Shown: positions 43,478-51,610 of the stretch, piece by piece
How positions within the stretch are numbered: the stretch's first letter is position 1
How the letters are laid out: each line of letters opens with the position of its first letter
DNA from: Planctomycetota bacterium
GTDB taxonomy: Bacteria; Planctomycetota; UBA1135; GCA-002686595
Assembly (NCBI GenBank): GCA_022446815.1
Contig: JAKVCD010000002.1
Span: 124,001-188,000 of the forward strand
Length of the DNA stretch: 64,000 bases
Direction: 5' to 3'
Program-made: the position numbers and the translations under genes
Notes under the pieces: generated by a model
Seen by the model: only the letters and a program-made list of their open reading frames with translations
Told to the model about the DNA's origin: nothing
Databases searched by the model: none

Positions 43478-44851
43478 TCAGGGTGCAGGCAGGATGATCT
43501 CTAGCTGCAGCTTGCCCTCGCCTTGGTCTCTGAGCGTTGCAGAGCCTCCTTGCCCCTCCAGGATGCGCGCCGCTGCCCTTAAGGCGTTCTTGCCCATGTC
43601 CGGTAGAGATGCTCTCAGGGCATAGGGGGTCACGATCTCGGCCGGACTCATGTCCCCGAGAGGCCCTCTAGGGAAACCGAGCTGTAAGAGGGCGCCGCCG
43701 TCAGGGCCTTTCTTTCCGAACAGGCGAACCTCTCCCTCTGGGCCCGCACAGAGTCGGGCGAGCACGAGGAAAGCGTCCATGGCTTGAACGATGAGCTCCT
43801 TGTCGCCTCTCACAGGGAGGGGGTCTGAGACCTTGAGCAGGAATCGCGGGGCATCTGCCGCAGCGCCTGCACCCCTGAGGAGCTCCTCTGAGAGGTCTCC
43901 TAGGTCGAATTGAGCGTCCCCACGTGCAGGTGGTGCGGCGAGGAAGCCCAAGGTCCTAGTGAATTGCACGAGCCTCATGGAGTCAGCCAAGAGGCCGGGA
44001 GGGGCGTCGGCTGCCTCGCCCAACGCGCCTGCAGTTGAGGCGTGGATCGCTTGGACAATGTCGGCGAGGTCTGCGATTTGATCCTTAAACCAGGCGGGCT
44101 CTTCAGGGATCGCTGCTAAGGCTGGCGGCGCAGCAGGCGCAGGCGCAGGGAACTCCTCCTGCTGCTCCTTGGGAGCGGCCGCATCAGCTTGAGCGGGCTC
44201 TTGTGTTGGGGCGGGCTCTGGGGCTTTGGGCCGCGCTGGCGTCGTGGGCTTGTCGCGCTCAGGCGGCGCTGCCTGGGCCTGAAAGGCAGCGGCGGGCTGT
44301 CCTAGGATGGACTCGATCTCAGCGAGATTAGGATCAACAGGCGGGGGCGTCGCCGTCTCCTCGGTCGCCTGTGGCGTTGTTGGGGCGTGGTCTGAAGGCC
44401 GCTGCGGTGGTATCGGGGATGGGGCGGCCTGCGAAGGTATCTCTATTTTTGGGCGCTCTTGGTGTGACGGTTTCCGCAGGCTCTCTGGCGTCGGAGAGCC
44501 CGCTGTGGAGCTTCTTCCGATCAGGAGCTGTGAGAGCTCCTCTGTGTCAGGCGGATAGGGGATCCACGCCGTCCTGGGGTGCTTGAGCAGCTCTCGCAGC
44601 GCGCCCGCTCCGGGGTCTCCGCCGAGCACGCTTATGCTGAGTTCGCCTGCTTTGAGGGCCCTCGTAAGGATCCCTAAGTCCTCCTTGGGGAGTATCGCGC
44701 CGTCGATGAGCGCGTGCCCCTGGCGTTCATTGAGGAGGTCTGCGAGATCGCCAAGTATGTCTACGACCCTGTCGTGGTCTTGCGACCTCAAGAGGGCCTC
44801 TAGCCGCTGAGGCGTCCCGGGTCCAAGGGAGAGTCTCTTGGGGGCTCTCAT
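43478..44851 (-). CDS. Degenerate sensor-kinase-like protein
   Basis: The 457-residue protein has no transmembrane segment. Residues about 10-110 look like a degenerate receiver: HALIDGAILP, SISVLGGDPG and AWIPYPPDTEELSQLL match strands 3-5. A Pro/Ala/Gln-rich linker (110-235) follows. Then a DHp-like helix pair occurs (DQIADLADIVQAIHASTAG), and a C-terminal region aligns by eye with an HATPase domain (GDKELIVQAMDAFLVLARL for the N box; PDMGKNALRAAARILEGQGGSATL for the G2 region). The N-box Asn and the GxGxG lid are missing, so ATP binding is doubtful. It is 115 bases upstream of the sigma-54 activator on the same strand. It is probably a signalling partner without kinase activity, but this is inference. 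Confidence 0.65.
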   Translation of the reverse strand: MRAPKRLSLGPGTPQRLEALLRSQDHDRVVDILGDLADLLNERQGHALIDGAILPKEDLGILTRALKAGELSISVLGGDPGAGALRELLKHPRTAWIPYPPDTEELSQLLIGRSSTAGSPTPESLRKPSHQERPKIEIPSQAAPSPIPPQRPSDHAPTTPQATEETATPPPVDPNLAEIESILGQPAAAFQAQAAPPERDKPTTPARPKAPEPAPTQEPAQADAAAPKEQQEEFPAPAPAAPPALAAIPEEPAWFKDQIADLADIVQAIHASTAGALGEAADAPPGLLADSMRLVQFTRTLGFLAAPPARGDAQFDLGDLSEELLRGAGAAADAPRFLLKVSDPLPVRGDKELIVQAMDAFLVLARLCAGPEGEVRLFGKKGPDGGALLQLGFPRGPLGDMSPAEIVTPYALRASLPDMGKNALRAAARILEGQGGSATLRDQGEGKLQLEIILPAP

Positions 44852-45001
44852 CGCTGTTGGCCTGCCTGCCTGCCGTGTTGGAATTCCATGCCTATTAAGA
44901 GCATAGCCCCCAAATTAGCTTCTCAACTATGGGAAAATCTAGGGAGCCCCTAATGGGCTCTGGGGGGGCATATCCTCGCTGGTCGATCCAAGGCTTAGAT
45001 C
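44852..45001. promoter_or_regulatory. AT-richer divergent intergenic region with stem-loop
   Basis: This 150-base gap separates the degenerate kinase gene (minus) from the glycosyltransferases (plus) and is the most AT-rich spot nearby. It holds GAGCCC-CTAAT-GGGCTC (44944-44960), a perfect six-pair stem, and CCTG repeated three and a half times (44861-44874). Divergent promoters are expected here, but I see no clean -35/-10 pair. Confidence 0.4.
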
Positions 45002-45961
45002 ATGTCTTCTTCTGAAGAGAGTTCAGCCCCCCGACTCAGCGTCGTGGTGCCTGTTTACAACGAGGCTGGGAATCTCCCCCAGCTTCACGAGGAGCTCTTA
45101 GAGGTCCTTGAGCGCGAACGTGGTGGCTTCGAGTTGCTCTATGTGGATGACTGCTCCCAGGATGAGAGTCGTGAGGTTCTTCGGAGGATGCGCAAGGGGG
45201 ATCGCCGGGTCCGATTGATCTGCTTACGGCATCAGGCTGGTCAGACCGCCGCCTTGGCCGCAGGCTTTGAAGAGGCCCGCGGTGAGATCCTCGTACCGCT
45301 AGATGGCGACCTCCAAAATGATCCCGCAGACATACCGATGCTAGTCGCTCGGCTTGATGATGGCTTTGACGTCGTGGCTGGCTGGCGGAAGGACCGCCAG
45401 GATGGCTGGCTTGTCCGCCGGATCCCGTCCATCGTGGCCAACAGGATGATCAGCTGGATCACCGGGGTCTCGATCCATGACACAGGCTGCACTTTAAAGG
45501 CCTTCCGGGTGAGCCTGATGAAAGACCGCCCGCTTTACGGCGAACAGCATAGGTACCTCCCGGCCCTCTTCGCGGGCACCGGCGCGAGGGTCACGGAGAT
45601 GGTTGTTCATCACCGTCCGAGGCGCTTTGGTCAGAGCAAGTATGGCATTGGGCGAACCCTGCGCGTGCTCCTCGACATGTTGACGGTGACGATGATCTCG
45701 TCCTTCTCTCAGCGCCCGCTGCGGTATTTCCTTTTCCTCGCTACCCCTTTCTTCTTGGCGTCCATCCTGGTCGGTGTGACCGCTCCGCAGGAGCTCTTGG
45801 GTGAGGGCTCAGAGTTCGCGCTCGACACGCTCGCCGTCCTCGCCTTTATGCTCCCTGTGATGGCTTGTGCTTACTTCCTACTCCTCGGCTTGCTCGCCGA
45901 GCTCGTCGTGAAGGCGACCGACGTTCATGGATCTAGCGATGCTGGTGGAGGTGCGGCGTGA
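45002..45961 (+). CDS. GT2 glycosyltransferase with C-terminal membrane segments (DPM1/ArnC-like)
   Basis: The 319-residue protein has a GT-A fold domain (about 10-235) with LSVVVPVYNEAGNLP, YVDDCSQDES and the metal-binding Asp101-x-Asp103 in VPLDGDLQNDP. Further blocks are DTGCTLKAFR and HHRPRRFGQSKYGIGR, all typical of polyprenyl-phosphate sugar transferases such as ArnC, GtrB and DPM1. Two hydrophobic helices follow (YFLFLATPFFLASILVGV and LAVLAFMLPVMACAYFLLLGLLA). It should load a sugar onto undecaprenyl phosphate at the inner membrane. Its stop overlaps the GTG of the next gene, a divergent paralogue, by four bases. Confidence 0.92.
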   Translation: MSSSEESSAPRLSVVVPVYNEAGNLPQLHEELLEVLERERGGFELLYVDDCSQDESREVLRRMRKGDRRVRLICLRHQAGQTAALAAGFEEARGEILVPLDGDLQNDPADIPMLVARLDDGFDVVAGWRKDRQDGWLVRRIPSIVANRMISWITGVSIHDTGCTLKAFRVSLMKDRPLYGEQHRYLPALFAGTGARVTEMVVHHRPRRFGQSKYGIGRTLRVLLDMLTVTMISSFSQRPLRYFLFLATPFFLASILVGVTAPQELLGEGSEFALDTLAVLAFMLPVMACAYFLLLGLLAELVVKATDVHGSSDAGGGAA

Positions 45962-46959
45962 GCGTCCCTTTGGCAGACAGCTTAGTAGGGGCCGAGGTCT
46001 CTGGTGAAGAGGTTCAGGTACCCTCTCTTGAGGTGAGCGTCGTCATCCCCGTCGTTCGCGCTGACTCCCGCGTTCGTGAGGTCGTCATGGGGCTCCACGC
46101 GGAGCTCGATGCTGAGCAGATCAGCCATGAGTTTGTCTTGGTCTATGACGGCGTCGCAGGTCCCGCTGCACAAGAGGCGGAGGTCCTTCTCAAGGAGCAC
46201 TCTGGGCTGATCAAGGTTCTTCGCTTTCAGCAGCCCTTCGGTGAGTCTGCTTGCCTAGCCAAGGCTTTGGAGGTCGCGCGCGGTGAGGTGCTCGTGACGA
46301 GCCCTGCTTACCTCCAGGTAGAGGCTGAAGATGTCCACCTGCTCCTCCGGGGGCTCCGTGATGGGGCAGATCTGATCGCCCCTGTTCGGCGCCCACGTGT
46401 GGACCCGCTCCTAAACAGGCTCCAGTCCTGGGCGTTCAACCTGGTGATGAGGCGCGTGCTTCGCGCTCCAATGCACGACCTCAACTGCTGCTTCCGAGCG
46501 ATGCGCCGTAGGGTCCTTGATGACGTCACCCTCTATGGTGATGTGTATCGCTTCCTGCCCGCTATCGCCCACCGTACGGGCTTTCGCGTGCAAGAAGTTC
46601 AGGTTCGCCATAAGGCCGAGTTCGCCGGTGCTGGACTCTTCGGGGTCGGCGTCTATATCCGGCGCTTCATCGATCTTGTAGGCGTCGCCTTCTTGAGTCG
46701 CTTCACGCTGCGCCCGCTGCGGTTCTTTGGAGCCATCGGTGGCGCGCTCGCCTTCATCGGCGGAGTTATGACGTTGGGCCTCGTCGCGCAGCGCTTGATG
46801 ATGGACGCGGCCCTCTATCAGCGCCCACTCTTCCTCTTAGGGGTGCTGCTGTTTGTGCTAGGTGTGCAGGTGATCGGCTTCGGCCTGGTCGGTGAGATCA
46901 TCATCTACACCCAGGCGCGGAATCTACGCGAGTATCGCGTTGACCGCATCTACGAGTAG
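45958..46959 (+). CDS. GT2-fold protein lacking the DxD motif, partner of the preceding transferase
   Basis: The 333-residue protein is collinear with the preceding GT2 enzyme. EVSVVIPVV matches its first strand, LNCCFRAMRRRVL matches its CTLKAFR block, and LRPLRFFGAIGGALAFIGGV and VLLFVLGVQVIGFGLVGEIII match its two membrane helices. The sugar-nucleotide residues are gone. The DxD site is Pro116-Ala117-Tyr118 (LVTSPAYLQV), the VDD block is VYDG, and the RFGQSKYG block is EFAGAGLFG. It is therefore likely a catalytically inactive paralogue that forms a complex with, or regulates, the active enzyme. The GTG start overlaps the upstream stop by four bases, supporting coupled translation. Activity with an unusual site cannot be excluded. 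Confidence 0.82.
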   Translation: MSVPLADSLVGAEVSGEEVQVPSLEVSVVIPVVRADSRVREVVMGLHAELDAEQISHEFVLVYDGVAGPAAQEAEVLLKEHSGLIKVLRFQQPFGESACLAKALEVARGEVLVTSPAYLQVEAEDVHLLLRGLRDGADLIAPVRRPRVDPLLNRLQSWAFNLVMRRVLRAPMHDLNCCFRAMRRRVLDDVTLYGDVYRFLPAIAHRTGFRVQEVQVRHKAEFAGAGLFGVGVYIRRFIDLVGVAFLSRFTLRPLRFFGAIGGALAFIGGVMTLGLVAQRLMMDAALYQRPLFLLGVLLFVLGVQVIGFGLVGEIIIYTQARNLREYRVDRIYE

Positions 46960-46962
46960 GAC

Positions 46963-47523
46963 CTAGGAGCAGGCGAGCAGCTCGTGGGCTGCGGCAGCGA
47001 TATCCGCCGAGATTAGGTCTGGGCTGCAGCGCTCCTGCTCGCTCTCACCTTTCCCTGTGAGGACCAGCACTGTCCGAACGCCAGCCCGCTGGCCAGCCTC
47101 AATGTCTCTTGCGGCGTCCCCAATGATCCATGATCGAGAGAGGTCTACTTGATGTGCAGCGGCGGCGTGAAGGAGCATCCCCGGCGCAGGCTTCCTGCAC
47201 TCGCACTCGACGCGGAGCGGAGGCTCACCCTCGGTTGGATGATGCGGGCAGTGGAGGATGTCCGTGAGCTCGACGCCCTCAGCCTCTAAGAGCTCCTTCA
47301 AGCGCTCGTGTACATCCTCTAGCTCTGAGGCGCTCAGGATGCCCCGTGCGCGCGCGCTCTGGTTTGTCACAACGATGAGCAAGAACCCGGCTCTGGCGAG
47401 CTGTCTGAGAGCGGAGCCTGCTGTGGAGATGAGCTCGAGGTCAGCGGGCGCGCGGACTAGGTCCCGCTCAACGTTCAGTGTGCCGTCGCGGTCAAGGAAG
47501 ACGGCGGGGCGCAGCTCGTTCAC
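46963..47523 (-). CDS. gmhB: HAD phosphatase, D-glycero-D-manno-heptose-1,7-bisphosphate 7-phosphatase-like
   Basis: The 186-residue HAD enzyme has motif I FLDRDGTLN, motif II VVTNQSA, CRKPAPGML with the motif III Lys, and motif IV IIGDAARDIEAG. The zinc site of the GmhB/histidinol-phosphatase class is present as CPHHP and CEC. It should remove the 7-phosphate from heptose bisphosphate on the route to ADP- or GDP-heptose for lipopolysaccharide or glycan synthesis. Histidinol phosphatase is the alternative, but no his genes are near. It overlaps the upstream PEGA-type lipoprotein gene by four bases. Confidence 0.87.
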   Translation of the reverse strand: MNELRPAVFLDRDGTLNVERDLVRAPADLELISTAGSALRQLARAGFLLIVVTNQSARARGILSASELEDVHERLKELLEAEGVELTDILHCPHHPTEGEPPLRVECECRKPAPGMLLHAAAAHQVDLSRSWIIGDAARDIEAGQRAGVRTVLVLTGKGESEQERCSPDLISADIAAAAHELLACS

Positions 47524-47936
47524 TCGGCCTCAGCTTCGCGTATGCGGTCAAGGCGAATGAAGATGCGGCCTGGCGCAAGGAGCATGATCTCACGCGCAGG
47601 ATGGTTGAGGAAGTCGTGGATATTCAGGAACAACGGGAAACGCCACGTCCGGGAGGAGGAGTTCATCTCGCTCCAATATCTAGTCTCAAGCTTTGGGTCC
47701 CTGGTGACGATCCGGCGCTCCGGTTCGTATCCGTTTAGTTGGATGTCGACCCTCATCAGCTCATCATTGACGGCGAGCATGCATGGGGTGGCAAAGCCAG
47801 TGTCTACCCCGTTGATTAGGACCTGAGCGCCGGGGGGCTCTGTCGCAATTGAAAGTGTGGGATCTGTCTCTGTGGAGATACAGCTAGCGCACGCCAAGAG
47901 GCCTGCAAGGAGGGGGGCCAGGCGGGTGTTCTTCAT
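47520..47936 (-). CDS. Small PEGA-domain-like lipoprotein
   Basis: This 138-residue protein has a lipoprotein signal (LLAGLLACASC). It is followed by a PEGA-like unit, LSIATEPPGAQVLINGVDTGFATPC, then VDIQLNGYEPERRIV, the typical beta-strand pattern for binding envelope polysaccharide or protein. The remainder (about 80-138) is unrecognised, with RTWRFPLFLNIHDFL. It probably sits at the outer membrane. It is transcribed with the heptose phosphatase, the two genes overlapping by four bases, which hints at an envelope role. Confidence 0.75.
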   Translation of the reverse strand: MKNTRLAPLLAGLLACASCISTETDPTLSIATEPPGAQVLINGVDTGFATPCMLAVNDELMRVDIQLNGYEPERRIVTRDPKLETRYWSEMNSSSRTWRFPLFLNIHDFLNHPAREIMLLAPGRIFIRLDRIREAEAE

Positions 47937-48008
47937 GGTCTTTATGAGGGATGGGTAAACCCTCTAGTTGCCATCGTCGTCCAGCTTTGGAACTCTCCTG
48001 AAGCCGCC

Positions 48009-49466
48009 ATGCAGGATTCCTCAGCAGACCACGCTCTCCCGAGCGATTTTCCCGATGTCGAGCCTCGTGGAGGTGTCGCAGGTAAGGATCCGGTCGCTTT
48101 CTGGCTCCTGGTCTCTGCCCTGCTCCTCGGCCTCGTGAGGTTCGTTCGTCTAGGGGATTGGAGCCTCTGGATGGATGAGGCGCTGACGCTCACGGACGCG
48201 CAGCGCATAGCGGATGGAGACCTGCACAACCCCCTCGGTTATGGGCTCGTAGTCGGCTTCGCCAAGCTCTTCTCTGACTATCCCTCCGAGGCTCTCTTGA
48301 GGCTCTTGCCTGCCATCGTGGGGTGGTTCGGTGTGCCGCTCTGTTACTGGGCCTTCCGCCCGCTCCTCTCGAGACGGTCTGCAGCTGCGGCCGCTGTCTT
48401 GCTCGCTCTCTCTCCGTGGGCCTTGTTTTGGTCTCAGAGCGCACGCTTTTACACGCTCGCCCAAGCTGCCTCTATGCTCGGGACAGGCTGCTTTGTTCGC
48501 GGCCTCTGGCGAGGGCACGGTTGGCGGTGGGTCGCTCTCGGGATCCTGATCGCCTTCGCCTCTGCCCTGTTCCACATCTCTGGCGCGTTGGTCGCTGGCG
48601 GGCTGTTGCTCTCTGCGGTCGTTGTTCGGCTCCTCGTTCCAGTGCGCCCGTCAGGCTTCGATCAAGCGCTGCTGCGCGGCGCGGTGCCTGCCGCGCTCTT
48701 GATCCTGTGTTTGACACCTTGGGCGCTTAGCTGGCTCCAGCACCATCTCGGTCAGAAGCCTGACGCGGACATCATTCACTTCTACCTGACGGTCGGATAC
48801 TTCTTCGGCCCTTCACTCCTCGCTGGTTCAGTGTGCGGGGCCTGGATCGCAGCGAGCGAGCGCGAGGCGGGCCAGATCTTTGTGTTGAGCGTCCCCCTGG
48901 TCGTCCTCGGCCTCTTGAGCCTTGTGGGCACGCAAGCGCTCGTCTCGGCGCAGTACGCTTACTGTGTCTTTCCCTTCACATGCGCGCTGGCAGCTGCTGC
49001 GCTCGACACGAAGACCGTCACTCAGGCGACGCGTTACATGTGGCTCTTGATCCTCGCTCTTCCTCTCGCCGCTGGCGACATGCTCTATCTGACCTCTAGG
49101 GGTGGTGAGCGGCCGAGGTGGCGAGAGGCTTGGGAGTATGTTGCGAGTCAGCGAGAGCCTGGTGACCTAGTCATCGGTATGGGATCTGAGCTCGGCGAGC
49201 ATTACTTGGGGGGGCGTGAGCCAGACCTGCGGACGCCGCGAACCTCCTTCCCGATGAGCTCTTTCTACACGAACGGCCCGCGCCTCTGGCGTAGGCACTC
49301 ACGCAGCGTGTGGGTGGTCGTGCGTCCACTCTGGTTCGACGAGCTGGGCGCCAAGGAGAAGGTCGTGATTCAGCGCTGGCTCGGAGAGGACTGCCGCCTC
49401 ATGCGCCGCTTTCCAGTCGAGATGGAGGGTAGAGACCTCGACCTTGAGGTCTGGAAGAGAGACTGA
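48009..49466 (+). CDS. ArnT-like (GT39/GT83) integral membrane glycosyltransferase
   Basis: The 485-residue protein has about ten hydrophobic segments. An early periplasmic loop, LGDWSLWMDEALTLTDAQRI, carries the acidic WxDE motif of polyprenyl-phosphate-sugar-dependent transferases (ArnT, PMT, DUF2029-like). The region after the last helix, about residues 350-485, is soluble (RWREAWEYVASQREPGDLVIGMG), as in ArnT-like proteins. It would move a sugar from a lipid carrier to an outer acceptor. The lipid-linked sugar could come from the GT2 pair upstream; that is inference. The start lacks a clear ribosome binding site. Confidence 0.83.
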   Translation: MQDSSADHALPSDFPDVEPRGGVAGKDPVAFWLLVSALLLGLVRFVRLGDWSLWMDEALTLTDAQRIADGDLHNPLGYGLVVGFAKLFSDYPSEALLRLLPAIVGWFGVPLCYWAFRPLLSRRSAAAAAVLLALSPWALFWSQSARFYTLAQAASMLGTGCFVRGLWRGHGWRWVALGILIAFASALFHISGALVAGGLLLSAVVVRLLVPVRPSGFDQALLRGAVPAALLILCLTPWALSWLQHHLGQKPDADIIHFYLTVGYFFGPSLLAGSVCGAWIAASEREAGQIFVLSVPLVVLGLLSLVGTQALVSAQYAYCVFPFTCALAAAALDTKTVTQATRYMWLLILALPLAAGDMLYLTSRGGERPRWREAWEYVASQREPGDLVIGMGSELGEHYLGGREPDLRTPRTSFPMSSFYTNGPRLWRRHSRSVWVVVRPLWFDELGAKEKVVIQRWLGEDCRLMRRFPVEMEGRDLDLEVWKRD

Positions 49467-49470
49467 GCTC

Positions 49471-50037
49471 TCAGTTGACGCGACCTTGAAAGTCGCCCGA
49501 GTCGGTTGAGATCTTGATCACGTCGCCAGCAGAGATGTGCATGGGGACGCGGACCTGCATGCCCGTCTCAACGACTGCGTTCTTCTTCACGTTGGTCGCG
49601 GTGTTGCCTTTTACGGCAGCCTCTGCCTCCGTGACCTCGAGCTCCACTGAGGCGGGGAGGTCGACGCCGATAGCTGTGCCCTCATGAAAGGTGACGTCGA
49701 TCGATGTGCTCTCTTTGACGTAGCCCATGTGTTCACCGACGAGATCAGGTGAGAGGTTGAACTGGTCGTAGGTCTCTTCGTCCATGAAGACGAAGCCGGA
49801 CTCTCCCTCGCGATAGAGGTATTGGCATTTTCGGCGATCTAGGTACGCGGTCTCAAAGCTCTCGCCGGAGCCGGACCGGATCGCTCCGGTGGTACCTGTC
49901 AGCAGGCTTTTCGTCTTGATGTGAATGATCGCCTGGCCTTTTCCGGGGGTCAGGTGGGTGTAATCCGTGATCAGGAGGAGGTCGTTGTCCTTCTTTAGGA
50001 CGGTCCCTTTACGGAGTTCTGTTGCGCGGACACCCAT
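49471..50037 (-). CDS. efp: Translation elongation factor P
   Basis: The 188-residue protein stimulates peptide-bond formation at polyproline stretches. It has the KOW-like N-terminal domain (VRATELRKGTVLKKDNDLLLI), Lys33 at the tip loop (HLTPGKGQA) where other EF-Ps are modified, and two OB domains ending VRVPMHISAGDVIKISTDSGDFQGRV. Length and order are normal. I see no EpmA/EpmB-type modification gene in the window. The convergent ArnT-like gene ends four bases away. Confidence 0.96.
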   Translation of the reverse strand: MGVRATELRKGTVLKKDNDLLLITDYTHLTPGKGQAIIHIKTKSLLTGTTGAIRSGSGESFETAYLDRRKCQYLYREGESGFVFMDEETYDQFNLSPDLVGEHMGYVKESTSIDVTFHEGTAIGVDLPASVELEVTEAEAAVKGNTATNVKKNAVVETGMQVRVPMHISAGDVIKISTDSGDFQGRVN

Positions 50038-50106
50038 GGCTTGCTCTCTGGTTGGGGCTTGTGAGGGGCGTAAGGCTGACAGGCTATCGCCGTGGTCGTG
50101 GGCAGT

Positions 50107-51540
50107 CTAGAACTGGCGTCGCTTGCTTGAGGATGGGATGGCCAGCATCTTCCGGTACTTGGTCACTGTCCTGCGCGCGATGCTGATGTCTTCGCGCTCC
50201 GCGAGGAGCTTGGCGAGGTGCTCGTCCGAGAGCGGCTTCTTGGGATCTTCTGCTTCGATCAGCCGCTTGAGGCGCTCTTGGATGCTCACTTGGCTGGCTT
50301 CGCCGCCCGTGTCTCGCGACGTCCCGCTGACGAAGAAGTATCTCAGCGGATAGATCCCCCGAGGCGTCTGCGCGTACTTGCCGCTCACCGCGCGGCTGAT
50401 GGTTGAGATGTGCAGCTCGACTTGCTCAGCGACCTCTTGCATCCGCAGGGGCCTGAGCGCGCTAGGCCCGCGCTCTAGGAAGGGGCGCTGCTCCTTGAAG
50501 ATGATGACAGCGATCCGCTCGAGTGTGGACTGGCGCTGAGCTACGGCGTCTAGGAACCACTTGGCCGTGTCTAGGCGCTTCTTCAGCCACTCTTCTGCCG
50601 CATCTCCCTTCCGTGCACGCCTCAGCATGTCCCTGTATCCCTTGCTGATCCTGAGCCGTGGCTGGCGCTCACGCTCGAGGCGGACGACGTACTCACCCTC
50701 GACCTCTTCGACTATGACGTCGGGGATGATGACGGCTGCTCGGCTCTCTCCGTACTCAGAGGCGGGGGAGGCGTCGAGGTGGCGAAGAGACTCCACAGCT
50801 TCTTGGATCTCCTCAATGCTACGCCCCGTGGCCTTTGCGATCCGCGGGAGCCTGTTCGCCTCAAGGTCTTGTAGGTGGTCTGAGATGAGCGCGCGCTGCA
50901 GGGGGCTCTGCTCTTCCTGGCTGTCTAGCTGGAGCAGGAGAGACTCCTTCAGGCTCTCGGCACCTAGGGCTGGGTGGATCTGTGCTCGCAGTTCTGAGAG
51001 GACGTGGGAGAGCTCCTCGGGGGACGCCGCGGGTTCAAGTCCTGCCTGCTCGGCGTGCCCCTCGAGTTCCCCTAAGAGGAACCCGCGTTCGTCAAAGGAC
51101 CAGATCAAATGCTCTGCGATCGCGCGGTCCCGGTCGCCGAAGTCAAACATCGCGAGCTCTTCGGTCAGCGCCTCCGGGAGGCTCTTTGGCACATCGGGGG
51201 CGTTCTGTAGTGCTGCCTGTCTCCGGTCCTCTGCGTCTTCGCTCTGCGAGCCTACGGCGCCTCCGTCGCCAAAGTCCCTGTCAATGCGCTCCATCTGTTC
51301 AATGAGCTCGTCTAGTTCGCGCTGGTCGGGCGTCTCTTCCGGCTCGTTCGCGCTCTCGGCGTCCTCTTCGGGAGCGGTTGGGTCAACCAGCTCGAGGAGC
51401 GGGTTCTCGACGAGCTCTTGCTCAATCCTGCCCTCCAGCTCTAAGCCTGAGAGCTGAAGGATCTTCATAGCCTGGATCATCTGAGGCGACTGAATGAGTC
51501 GCTGATCCATGCGTGCAGACTGGTTTAGGTTGAGGCGCAT
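50107..51540 (-). CDS. rpoN: RNA polymerase sigma-54 factor
   Basis: This 477-residue sigma factor directs transcription from -24/-12 promoters and needs AAA+ activators. Region I is Gln/Leu-rich (MRLNLNQSARMDQRLIQSPQ, then MIQAMKILQLSGLEL). An acidic region II lies near residues 60-110. The core-binding region follows, and the C-terminal RpoN box reads ARRTVTKYR with a short KMLAIPSSSKRRQF tail. An ATG at 51573 would add 11 residues; the ATG at 51540 has AGGA just upstream and fits region I. Two sigma-54 activators are encoded within 10 kb. Upstream, a secretin-N-like secreted protein precedes it by 70 bases on the same strand. Confidence 0.97.
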   Translation of the reverse strand: MRLNLNQSARMDQRLIQSPQMIQAMKILQLSGLELEGRIEQELVENPLLELVDPTAPEEDAESANEPEETPDQRELDELIEQMERIDRDFGDGGAVGSQSEDAEDRRQAALQNAPDVPKSLPEALTEELAMFDFGDRDRAIAEHLIWSFDERGFLLGELEGHAEQAGLEPAASPEELSHVLSELRAQIHPALGAESLKESLLLQLDSQEEQSPLQRALISDHLQDLEANRLPRIAKATGRSIEEIQEAVESLRHLDASPASEYGESRAAVIIPDVIVEEVEGEYVVRLERERQPRLRISKGYRDMLRRARKGDAAEEWLKKRLDTAKWFLDAVAQRQSTLERIAVIIFKEQRPFLERGPSALRPLRMQEVAEQVELHISTISRAVSGKYAQTPRGIYPLRYFFVSGTSRDTGGEASQVSIQERLKRLIEAEDPKKPLSDEHLAKLLAEREDISIARRTVTKYRKMLAIPSSSKRRQF

Positions 51541-51610
51541 TGGTTCCTGCGAGGCAAACCCCGCTGGTCTCATTATAAGTCAGCGCAGAAAGGGCGCTCT
51601 GGACTCTCGC

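Noticed and set aside
44861..44874. CCTG tetranucleotide repeat (three and a half copies) before the kinase-like gene
   Set aside because: Lies outside the coding part and is too short to propose phase variation.
50561..51457. 298-codon frame antisense to rpoN
   Set aside because: Ser/Arg-rich low-complexity translation expected from the opposite strand of a GC-rich gene.
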